DNA of 23,706 nt, taken from NCBI GenBank assembly GCA_023145595.1, contig JAGLDM010000083.1:1-23706 (forward strand), read 5' to 3'. Shown here one piece after another: positions 17,431-23,706 of the stretch. Numbering within the stretch: the first letter of the stretch is position 1; each line of letters starts with the position of its first letter. The position numbers and the translations under genes are program-made. Source of the stretch: Flavobacteriaceae bacterium. Its GTDB lineage: Bacteria > Bacteroidota > Bacteroidia > Flavobacteriales > Flavobacteriaceae. A model generated the notes under the pieces. The model had not been told where the DNA came from. It ran no database searches and worked only from the letters and a program-made list of their open reading frames with translations.

Positions 17431-18432
17431 CTAGTGAAGAATCTTAAAAAGCAACTCTTTTAAAATATCAGAGTCTGAACTATTAGAGTTCACCCCCTTA
17501 CTATTAACATCTGCTTCTCGTAATAAACCGATTACTTGAGACACTTTGCGCATTGGATATGACCGAGCCGCGGCAACGTAATCCTTTACAAAAAAAGGAT
17601 GCACCTTTAATGCCTTTGCAGCACTGTTTTGGGTTTTATCTTTTAACCCGTGATATAATAGCAGTTTTGTAAAAAACCCACTTAAGGTAGCAATAGATAC
17701 TACCAAAGGATGTGTTTTCGGACTTTGAGCAAAGTAATTAATGATTTGATTCACCTTTACAATATTTTTATCACCTATTGCTTTTAACAATTCAAAATTA
17801 TTAAAATCTTTACTAATTCCTATATTCTCTTCAATCAGTTTAGGGGTGATTTCATTTCCCTTCGGAATAATGAGCATCAATTTTTCGAGTTCATTACTAA
17901 TTTTACTCAAATCATTTCCTAGAAACTCCACCAACATTTGAGAAGCTTTGGGTTTAATCTCATAACTTCGACCAGCCAATACGTTCCGAATCCAATCTCC
18001 AATCTTATTATCATACATTTTTTTGCTTTCAAACAGAACTCCGTTTTCAGCAACCACTTTGGCTAATTTTTTTCTTTTATCTAATGATTTATATTTATAG
18101 CACATCACCAAAACTGTAGTTGGTTGTGGATTTTTAGCATAATCCACCAAATTTTCAATTGATCTAGAAAGATCTTGGGCTTCTTTTACAATTATAACCT
18201 GCCGCTCTGCCATCATAGGAAAACGCTTGGCATTCGAAATAATATCCTCTATAGCAATTTCTCTACCATACAACACCATCTGATTAAACCCCTTTTCTTC
18301 TTCTGATAAAACAGATTTTTCGATAAACTCAGAGATCTTATCAATATAATAAGGCTCCTCACCCATTAAGAAATAAATAGGTGCAATGTTTCCTGCTTTT
18401 ATATCTGCAACTATTCGTGTTACATCTGCCAT
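17431..18432 (-). CDS. holA: DNA polymerase III subunit delta
   Basis: Clamp-loader subunit that opens the sliding clamp. The 333-residue protein has the expected N-terminal PIYFLMGEEPYYIDK segment (about 18-32), a central AAA+-like region, and a C-terminal domain with HPFFVKDYVAAARSYP. The nucleotide-binding motif is absent, as usual for delta. Divergent from the HsdR-N-like gene, 29 bases apart; on the minus strand TTG (18465-18467), 16 bases and TAAATTTT (18441-18448) form a promoter with one mismatch in the -7 box. Confidence 0.95.
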   Translation of the reverse strand: MADVTRIVADIKAGNIAPIYFLMGEEPYYIDKISEFIEKSVLSEEEKGFNQMVLYGREIAIEDIISNAKRFPMMAERQVIIVKEAQDLSRSIENLVDYAKNPQPTTVLVMCYKYKSLDKRKKLAKVVAENGVLFESKKMYDNKIGDWIRNVLAGRSYEIKPKASQMLVEFLGNDLSKISNELEKLMLIIPKGNEITPKLIEENIGISKDFNNFELLKAIGDKNIVKVNQIINYFAQSPKTHPLVVSIATLSGFFTKLLLYHGLKDKTQNSAAKALKVHPFFVKDYVAAARSYPMRKVSQVIGLLREADVNSKGVNSNSSDSDILKELLFKILH

Positions 18433-18461
18433 AAATGAATAAAATTTAGCATTTTTGCTTT

Positions 18462-18911
18462 ATGCAAAAGTTGAATTTACCAACGTATCAGTTCAAACTC
18501 AAAAATAATCAAAATAAGCAACTTATTTTCGATATTATTAGAAAAAAATATGTGGTTCTAACTCCAGAGGAATGGGTTCGACAAAACTTAATACAATACC
18601 TCATTCAAGAGAAAAAATATCCTATTTCTTTAATTGCTTGTGAAAAACAATTGTTGATCAACAATCGAAAAAAACGTTTCGATATTTTAATTTTTGATGC
18701 CTACGGAAATCCAAGTCTTATGATAGAATGCAAGGCTCCAAGCATTAAAATATCACAAGATACTTTTGACCAAATCGCACAATACAATATGGTGGTAAAC
18801 GCAAAAAATTTGATTGTAAGCAACGGTTTGCAACACTATTCTTGTGAAATGAATCATGTGCAGAAATCGTATGTTTTTTTGAAGGAAATACCAACCTATT
18901 CAATTAATTAA
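18462..18911 (+). CDS. Stand-alone type I restriction HsdR N-terminal-like protein (PD-(D/E)XK fold)
   Basis: A 149-residue protein resembling only the N-terminal nuclease domain of HsdR. Visible elements are TPEEWVRQNLIQYL (34-47), the nuclease core RFDILIFD with Asp74, and ECK at 89-91 (MIECKAP), giving D-x14-ExK as in PD-(D/E)XK enzymes. There is no helicase or translocase region and no hsdS or hsdM nearby, so it is not a restriction system; the gene also does not look like a truncated remnant, since it is intact and ends cleanly. I recall the same arrangement beside holA in other flavobacteria, which suggests a DNA maintenance role; this is inference. CATTTTTG ends 4 bases before the ATG, so the transcript may be leaderless. 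Confidence 0.88.
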   Translation: MQKLNLPTYQFKLKNNQNKQLIFDIIRKKYVVLTPEEWVRQNLIQYLIQEKKYPISLIACEKQLLINNRKKRFDILIFDAYGNPSLMIECKAPSIKISQDTFDQIAQYNMVVNAKNLIVSNGLQHYSCEMNHVQKSYVFLKEIPTYSIN

Positions 18912-18928
18912 TTTTTTATTTCAAATAA

Positions 18929-18936
18929 TATTTTTG
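18929..18936 (+). promoter_or_regulatory. Putative -7 box of the ars operon
   Basis: TATTTTTG matches TAnnTTTG. The candidate ArsR operator lies 14 bases downstream, placed to block elongation or initiation. Confidence 0.45.
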
Positions 18937-18950
18937 TTTCTCAAACACTA

Positions 18951-18966
18951 ATCGTAATATAGCAAT
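18951..18966. promoter_or_regulatory. Candidate ArsR operator, imperfect palindrome
   Basis: ATCGTAATATAGCAAT is palindromic at 10 of 16 positions and lies between the -7 box and arsR, as expected for an autoregulated ArsR/SmtB repressor. The symmetry is modest and the AT background is high. Confidence 0.35.
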
Positions 18967-18983
18967 GAATTAATATAAAGGTG

Positions 18984-19316
18984 ATGGGATTGACTAAAAC
19001 AGAAATATTCACAAATCAACAAAACAAAATTGCACAGTTTGCAAAAGTCTTTGGGCACCCTGCACGTGTTTCCATTTTACAATACCTATTTAAACTTAAC
19101 TCTTGTGTTTGTGGCGATTTGGTGAATGAAATTGGATTAGCCCAACCTACTATTTCACAACATTTAAAAGAATTAAAACATTTAGGATTGATTAAGGGAG
19201 ATATAGAAGGAACTCGCGTTTGTTATTGCATTCATAATAAAAATTGGACTGCAATGAAAACCGTGATGTCTGAATTTTTAAATCAAGACGACCCTAAAAC
19301 ACCGGATTGCTGTTAA
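18984..19316 (+). CDS. arsR: ArsR/SmtB-family metalloregulator
   Basis: Arsenite-responsive winged-helix repressor heading the arsenic operon. In the 110-residue product from the ATG at 18984, HPARVSIL (25-32) starts the HTH domain, the thiolate motif CVCGDL (41-46, Cys41 and Cys43) matches the CVC site of classical ArsR, and GLAQPTISQHLKELKHLGL (51-69) is the recognition helix region. Further cysteine pairs Cys80/Cys82 and Cys109/Cys110 could also ligate As(III). A GTG at 18981 is an alternative start three bases earlier. The downstream reductase and ACR3 genes support the arsenic assignment. Confidence 0.92.
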   Translation: MGLTKTEIFTNQQNKIAQFAKVFGHPARVSILQYLFKLNSCVCGDLVNEIGLAQPTISQHLKELKHLGLIKGDIEGTRVCYCIHNKNWTAMKTVMSEFLNQDDPKTPDCC

Positions 19317-19357
19317 AAATTAAATTTATTCATCGAATTAAAAAACATACAAGATAA

Positions 19358-19990
19358 ATGATACCTTCTCAATCAATCTTATTTCCAGAAATAGAAAAAA
19401 CTATTCAAAATTTAAATCCGAAAACGATTACCGATAAACGTAAAAATATACTAAAACCGCTAATTGATTTTATTCAGTCAAAGGTTTCAAACAATCAAGA
19501 AATTAGAATTAATTTCATCTGTACGCACAATTCACGAAGAAGCCATTTATCACAAGTTTGGGGGCAAACTATGGTGAACTATTTTAACATTAAAAATGTA
19601 TTTTGTTATTCAAGCGGAACAGAGGCTACTGCATTGTTTCCCATGGTTGCACAGACATTGCAAAAATCAGGGTTTCAGATAAAAACTATTTCAAATACTG
19701 AAAACCCTATTTACAGTATTAAATATAGTGATAATGAGCCCCCTATCATCGGGTTTTCAAAAAAATTAGATGATGACTTTAATCCAAAGTCAGAATTCGC
19801 AGCAATTATGACTTGTTCACACGCTGATGGAAACTGTCCTCTTATTTCAGGTGCAGAAAAACGAATTCCAATAACTTTTGATGATCCAAAGGCATTTGAC
19901 AATACTCCAATACAGGCCGAAAAATACGAAGAAAGAAGTCTGCAAATTGCAACTGAATTATTTTACGTATTTTCACAAGTATATTCATAA
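19358..19990 (+). CDS. Arsenate reductase / low-molecular-weight protein-tyrosine-phosphatase-like protein
   Basis: Probably reduces arsenate to arsenite for export. The 210-residue protein is longer than classical thioredoxin-coupled ArsC (about 130-140), with an N-terminal helical extension of about 45 residues. The phosphate-binding loop is CTHNSRRS (55-62): Cys55 and Arg61 satisfy CX5R(S/T). The acid loop is probably FDDPKAFD (about 170-177). Further cysteines occur in TCSHADGNC (about 151-159). In many Bacteroidota such proteins are annotated simply as protein-tyrosine-phosphatase; the position between arsR and ACR3 favours arsenate reduction. ACR3 follows after two bases. Confidence 0.88.
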   Translation: MIPSQSILFPEIEKTIQNLNPKTITDKRKNILKPLIDFIQSKVSNNQEIRINFICTHNSRRSHLSQVWGQTMVNYFNIKNVFCYSSGTEATALFPMVAQTLQKSGFQIKTISNTENPIYSIKYSDNEPPIIGFSKKLDDDFNPKSEFAAIMTCSHADGNCPLISGAEKRIPITFDDPKAFDNTPIQAEKYEERSLQIATELFYVFSQVYS

Positions 19991-19992
19991 AA

Positions 19993-21033
19993 ATGACCGT
20001 AAAAAAATTAAGTTTTATTGACAGAAACCTAACTTTATGGATTTTTGTAGCAATGGCAATTGGAGTTAGTCTTGGATATTTTATTCCATCATTTCCAAAT
20101 CTCATAAATTCATTCAATAGCGGAACTACCAATATTCCTATTGCAATTGGGTTAATATTAATGATGTATCCTCCTTTGGCAAAGGTGAATTTCGCGCTAT
20201 TACCAAAAGTTTTTAGAGATACTAAAATCCTATCCATTTCACTTATTCTCAACTGGATTATTGGCCCTATTTTAATGTTTATTTTGGCAATTACATTTTT
20301 ACGTGATTATCCCGAATATATGGTCGGACTAATATTGATTGGTCTGGCGCGTTGCATTGCAATGGTTTTGGTTTGGAATGATCTTGCGGAAGGCAGCAGC
20401 GAATATGGAGCAGGATTGGTTGCTTTAAACAGTATTTTTCAAGTATTTGCCTATAGTTTTTATGCTTGGATTTTCATAACCGTTCTTCCACCCTATTTCG
20501 GATTTGAAGGTGCTATTGTAGACATCTCTATAGGAACGATTGCAGAAAGTGTTGCTATTTATTTGGGGATTCCTTTTGTAATGGGAATATTGAGCAGGTT
20601 AATCCTAGTAAAGTTAAAAGGTGAAGAATGGTACTCCACGAAATTTATTCCAACAATCTCACCAATTACCTTAATTGCTCTTTTATTTACAATTGTAGTT
20701 ATGTTCTCTTTGAAAGGAGAGTTAATCGTCAAAATCCCGATGGATGTTTTGATTATTGCTGTTCCTTTACTTATTTATTTTACTCTAATGTTTCTTATTG
20801 GATTTTTCTTAACCAAAGCAACCGGAGCAACCTATGACAAAACCGCATCAGTAGCTTTTACGGCTGCAGGAAATAATTTTGAATTAGCAATTGCAGTAGC
20901 CATTGCCGTATTTGGACTAAACTCTGGACAGGCATTTGCTGGAGTCATTGGTCCATTGGTTGAAGTTCCTGCATTAATATTTTTGGTCAGAGTTTCCTTT
21001 TGGCTAAAGAAAAAATATTATGGAAAAAGTTAA
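19993..21033 (+). CDS. acr3: ACR3-family arsenite efflux transporter
   Basis: Exports As(III) from the cytoplasm using the proton motive force. The 346-residue protein has about ten membrane segments. Family marks: [12 protein letters not shown] at the N-terminus, the essential membrane cysteine Cys121 in [13 protein letters not shown] (118-130; the only Cys in the protein), [14 protein letters not shown], and the conserved Glu in [11 protein letters not shown] near the C-terminus. It is co-transcribed with the arsenate-reductase-like gene two bases upstream and completes the ars operon. Confidence 0.96.
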   Translation: MTVKKLSFIDRNLTLWIFVAMAIGVSLGYFIPSFPNLINSFNSGTTNIPIAIGLILMMYPPLAKVNFALLPKVFRDTKILSISLILNWIIGPILMFILAITFLRDYPEYMVGLILIGLARCIAMVLVWNDLAEGSSEYGAGLVALNSIFQVFAYSFYAWIFITVLPPYFGFEGAIVDISIGTIAESVAIYLGIPFVMGILSRLILVKLKGEEWYSTKFIPTISPITLIALLFTIVVMFSLKGELIVKIPMDVLIIAVPLLIYFTLMFLIGFFLTKATGATYDKTASVAFTAAGNNFELAIAVAIAVFGLNSGQAFAGVIGPLVEVPALIFLVRVSFWLKKKYYGKS

Positions 21034-21065
21034 CTCCCAAATTCAACCATTATTTCCAATTAATG

Positions 21066-21073
21066 TATGTTTG
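21066..21073 (+). promoter_or_regulatory. Putative -7 box for the glycosyltransferase gene, leaderless arrangement
   Basis: TATGTTTG matches TAnnTTTG and ends 5 bases before the ATG at 21079, so transcription would begin at or next to the start codon. It overlaps the alternative ATG at 21067, which is thereby disfavoured. Confidence 0.5.
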
Positions 21074-21078
21074 CATTA

Positions 21079-22083
21079 ATGAAAATAGCAATCGTCATAT
21101 TAAATTGGAATGGTAAGGAATTACTAGAAAAATTCTTACCGTCTATAATAGCACACAGTCCTGTTGAACTTTGTGATATTTACGTAGCAGACAATGCTTC
21201 TACCGACGATTCTATTACTTTTATAAAGGAACAATTCCCTACGATTAAAATCATTCAGAACTCATCTAATGGTGGTTTTGCCAAAGGTTATAATGATGCG
21301 CTTAATCAAGTTGATGCGCCGTTATATGCTCTTGTAAATTCCGATATTGAAGTTACAGAACACTGGCTAGAACCCATTTTAGATTATTTTAAAACACATC
21401 CGAATACGGCCATTATTCAGCCTAAAATTTTAGATTATAACAATAAAGAAAAATTTGAATATGCAGGTGCTGGTGGTGGATTTATAGACTCTTATGGTTT
21501 CGCTTATTGTAGGGGTCGGATTTTTAACGCGCTTGAATTCGATAAGAATCAATACAATGATACCACGGATATATTTTGGGCATCGGGTGCTTGTCTTTTT
21601 ATTCGCTCAAAAGTATTTCATGAACTAAATGGTTTTGATGAAAACTATTTTGCCCATTTTGAAGAAATTGATTTGTGTTGGAGAGCAAAAAATTTGAATT
21701 ATACAATTTCCTATGTAGGAACTTCTACGGTTTATCATGTAGGTGGAGCAACATTAAAAGAAAACAATCCGCGTAAAACTTTTCTAAACTTTAGAAACAG
21801 TTTACTAACACTTACTAAAAACCTACCAAGAAAAGGTTTGTTCAAAACATTATTTCTTCGTCTTGTATTTGATGGGATTGCTGGTGTTAAGTTTATTTTT
21901 GAGTTTAAGCCAACACACACCTTTGCTATTATAAAAGCACATTTTAGTTTTTACTATCATTTAAGAACCTCCCTTAAAAAGAGAAAAGAACAGCCCTCAA
22001 AATTGGTTGATTTTTACAAAACAAAAAGTATTGTTTGGCAATTTTATGTCAAAAATAAAAAGAAGTTTTCTGATTTAATTTAA
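21079..22083 (+). CDS. Family 2 glycosyltransferase (GT-A fold)
   Basis: Transfers a sugar from a nucleotide-sugar donor, probably in cell-surface polysaccharide synthesis. The 334-residue product opens with MKIAIVILNWNG, the usual GT2 beginning, then VADNASTDDS, NGGFAKGYNDAL and the metal-binding VNSDIEV (about 88-94). A WASGACLFIR...FDENYFAHFEEIDLCWRA segment (about 168-205) is typical of rhamnosyltransferase-like members (WbbL type). The ATG at 21067 would add MFAL and overlaps the promoter box. It converges with the YrdC-family gene, the two stops overlapping by four bases, and stands alone rather than in a polysaccharide cluster. Confidence 0.93.
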   Translation: MKIAIVILNWNGKELLEKFLPSIIAHSPVELCDIYVADNASTDDSITFIKEQFPTIKIIQNSSNGGFAKGYNDALNQVDAPLYALVNSDIEVTEHWLEPILDYFKTHPNTAIIQPKILDYNNKEKFEYAGAGGGFIDSYGFAYCRGRIFNALEFDKNQYNDTTDIFWASGACLFIRSKVFHELNGFDENYFAHFEEIDLCWRAKNLNYTISYVGTSTVYHVGGATLKENNPRKTFLNFRNSLLTLTKNLPRKGLFKTLFLRLVFDGIAGVKFIFEFKPTHTFAIIKAHFSFYYHLRTSLKKRKEQPSKLVDFYKTKSIVWQFYVKNKKKFSDLI

Positions 22084-22700
22084 ATTACATCCAAAGAACC
22101 TTTACCTTCTCTTATTACTTCTGGATAATCACCTGTTAAATCTATAACTGTAGATGCTATATTTCCGCCATATCCACCATCAATAACCACATCAACAATG
22201 TTTGCCCATTTTTCAAAAATCAATTCAGGGTCGGTTGTATATTCTATCATTTCATCTTCATCATGAATTGAAGTTGACACAATAGGGTTTCCCAATTCTT
22301 TAACCAAAGCTCGGGCTATATTGTTGTCTGGAACTCGAATCCCAACGGTTTTCTTTTTCTTAAAGATTTTTGGTAAGTTATTATTTCCAGGTAAAATAAA
22401 AGTATAAGCTCCCGGTAGAGATCGTTTTAAAAGTTTATATATAGGCGTGTCAATTTGCCTTACAAAATCAGATAAATGGCTCAGGTCGTTACAAATGAAA
22501 GAGAAATTTGCTTTTTCTAACTTCACTCCCTTTATACGAGCAATCTTTTCCAAAGCCTTAGAGTTGGTAATATCACACCCTAAAGCATAAATCGTATCTG
22601 TCGGATAAATTATCAAACCCCCTTTTTTTAAAACTTTTATAATTTTATCAATTTCCGAAAGGTTTGGGTTTGTATCATATAATTTTATAAATTGGGCCAT
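22080..22700 (-). CDS. YrdC-domain protein, YciO-like subfamily (L-threonylcarbamoyladenylate synthase family)
   Basis: The 206-residue protein has the YrdC core: KKGGLIIYPTDTIYALGC (25-42), RSLPGAYTFILPG, TVGIRVPDN, GNPIVSTS and STVIDLTG. Family members TsaC/Sua5 make threonylcarbamoyl-AMP for the t6A37 tRNA modification. Its length, the FSFICNDLSHLS segment and the VIDGGYGG...VIREGKG end resemble E. coli YciO more than TsaC, as I recall those sequences, so a YciO-like paralogue with an uncertain role is possible. The ATG at 22700 gives the usual N-terminus. The stop overlaps the glycosyltransferase stop; the divergent lipoprotein gene begins 36 bases away. Confidence 0.9.
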   Translation of the reverse strand: MAQFIKLYDTNPNLSEIDKIIKVLKKGGLIIYPTDTIYALGCDITNSKALEKIARIKGVKLEKANFSFICNDLSHLSDFVRQIDTPIYKLLKRSLPGAYTFILPGNNNLPKIFKKKKTVGIRVPDNNIARALVKELGNPIVSTSIHDEDEMIEYTTDPELIFEKWANIVDVVIDGGYGGNIASTVIDLTGDYPEVIREGKGSLDVI

Positions 22701-22736
22701 AAAATAATTAATTTCGAATTATTAAACTATATCAAC

Positions 22737-23615
22737 ATGAATTCTACTCAGTACAAATTTAACAAAATACTTATTCTAACATTCTTAATTATTGGATTTT
22801 ATTCTTGTAGCGACGACAATGAAGACCTTACTCCACCGTATTTAGCAGTTTCTGAAATAGAAGATGTAGCCTATGGCACTGATTCTGATCAGGTTTATGA
22901 TATTTATTTACCCGCTGGCAGATCTAAGTTAACTACTAAAACTTTTATTTTAATACATGGTGGATCATGGATATCTGGCGACAAAGATGATATGACTAAT
23001 TTTGTCACTCTATTAAAAACAAATTTTCCAGATTATGCTATCGTTAATATTAATTATCGCCTAGCAAATGTTGGAATTTCTCCATTTCCTATGCAAACTA
23101 TCGATATCCAATCCGTTTTAGGTCATTTAAAAAATAATTCAGACACCTACCAAATCAAACAAAAATATGCCTTTATAGGAGCGAGTGCCGGAGCACATTT
23201 AGCAATGTTATACTCCTACAAATATGATCGTAATTCTGTAACTGAAATGGTTTGCAGTATCGTTGGACCGACTAACTTTACAGACCCTAGCTATCTTGAT
23301 GATCCTGAATATTCCGATATATTGATGGCGTTTAAATATGCTACAGGGGTAGACATCTTCGAAAACCCAAGTTTTTATGAAGATTTTAGTCCCTTCCATG
23401 CTGTTACTGAAATAGCACCACCTACGATATTATTTTATGGCGGAAAGGATGATCTTGTACCAACTTCTCAAGGTGTAAATCTAAATACTAAATTAACCGA
23501 ATTAGATGTGGTACATGAATTTATATTCTACGAAAACGAAGGTCATGGTTGGACAGGTCCAAACCTTTCAGATACCTACACAAAACTTGTGAATTTCACC
23601 AAATTACACTTCTAA
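22737..23615 (+). CDS. Lipoprotein alpha/beta hydrolase (esterase/BD-FAE-like)
   Basis: Predicted lipid-anchored serine esterase of the alpha/beta-hydrolase fold. From the ATG at 22737 (292 residues) there is a type II signal peptide with lipobox FYSC and Cys24 as lipidation site, followed by SDDNED, resembling the acidic surface-export signal described in Bacteroidota lipoproteins. Catalytic elements: oxyanion HGGSW (74-78), nucleophile Ser150 in GASAG (148-152), Asp238 in GGKDDLVP (235-242), and His270 in NEGHGW (267-272). An upstream in-frame ATG at 22692 would add 15 residues before the signal peptide and overlap the divergent gene, so it is rejected. Substrate unknown. Closed by the terminator at 23625-23666. 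Confidence 0.94.
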   Translation: MNSTQYKFNKILILTFLIIGFYSCSDDNEDLTPPYLAVSEIEDVAYGTDSDQVYDIYLPAGRSKLTTKTFILIHGGSWISGDKDDMTNFVTLLKTNFPDYAIVNINYRLANVGISPFPMQTIDIQSVLGHLKNNSDTYQIKQKYAFIGASAGAHLAMLYSYKYDRNSVTEMVCSIVGPTNFTDPSYLDDPEYSDILMAFKYATGVDIFENPSFYEDFSPFHAVTEIAPPTILFYGGKDDLVPTSQGVNLNTKLTELDVVHEFIFYENEGHGWTGPNLSDTYTKLVNFTKLHF

Positions 23616-23624
23616 TTTAGAACT

Positions 23625-23666
23625 AAAAAAACGTGGTTTGCAAAAATTTGCAAACCACGTTTTTTT
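23625..23666. terminator. Strong bidirectional intrinsic terminator
   Basis: An inverted repeat of 20 bp (23625-23644 / 23647-23666) starts with seven A and ends with seven T; with a realistic four-base AAAT loop the stem is 19 bp including the CGTGGTTTGC core. It follows the hydrolase stop by 9 bases. The A-tract on the left would provide a U-tract for transcripts arriving from the right. Confidence 0.92.
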
Positions 23667-23706
23667 ATATAATATTTTGAAACAATTAGTTTTCAACCAA
23701 TCGAAA

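Noticed and set aside
18462-18911. Remnant of a type I restriction-modification locus
   Set aside because: The gene is intact, ends cleanly and has no hsdM, hsdS or helicase fragments nearby.
18912-21033. ars operon as a recent mobile island
   Set aside because: No integrase, transposase, flanking repeats or visible change in base composition; ordinary chromosomal context on both sides.

Overview
The window is an AT-rich chromosomal segment that looks like a marine or soil Flavobacteriaceae member (phylum Bacteroidota). Five things support this. The protein families and their order are typical of the group. Genes lack obvious Shine-Dalgarno sequences. Promoter -7 boxes of the Bacteroidota form TAnnTTTG precede many genes. 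Signal peptides end in the flavobacterial style, and there is a lipoprotein with an acidic SDD tail after its lipobox cysteine. Almost everything is housekeeping; I see no phage, IS element, CRISPR array, tRNA or rRNA.

Layout. 1-741: 5'-truncated RluA-type pseudouridine synthase whose S4 domain begins before the window. 756-788: small palindromic repeat. 852-3293 (-): primosomal helicase PriA, whose conserved N-terminus runs past the first ATG without a normal start codon. 3481-4545: secreted, very basic His/Tyr/Asn-rich protein, followed by a strong terminator. 4632-5795 (-): THUMP-type rRNA methyltransferase, divergent from a SAM methyltransferase/ZIP metal transporter pair (5849-7248). 7290-7322: bidirectional terminator. 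7363-12225 (-): folE, hisS, a second palindromic repeat, kdsB, yihY/BrkB-like, nadC.

12317-16306 (+): secreted protein of unknown function, rlmH, rdgB, and a FecCD-type permease plus ATPase; rdgB and both ABC genes start with GTG or TTG. 16410-17426: secreted M28 metallopeptidase. 17431-18432 (-): holA, divergent from a stand-alone HsdR-N/PD-(D/E)XK protein (18462-18911). 18984-21033: arsenic operon (ArsR, arsenate reductase/PTP-like protein, ACR3 efflux pump). 21079-22083: family 2 glycosyltransferase, overlapping tail-to-tail with a YciO/YrdC-family gene (22080-22700, -). 22737-23615: lipoprotein alpha/beta hydrolase, closed by a strong terminator.

How the genes work together. The only clear functional operon is the ars cluster (sensor, reductase, efflux). 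The ABC permease and ATPase form the membrane part of a siderophore/cobalamin-type importer whose binding protein must lie elsewhere. The rest is genome maintenance (priA, holA, rdgB), RNA modification (RluA-like, RlmL-like, rlmH, YrdC family), cofactor and envelope synthesis (folE, nadC, kdsB) and translation (hisS). No gap without a gene exceeds 300 bases. I did not find a convincing new biological system; the points most worth a second look are the priA start, the stand-alone nuclease-fold protein beside holA, the two unknown secreted proteins and the related palindromic repeats.
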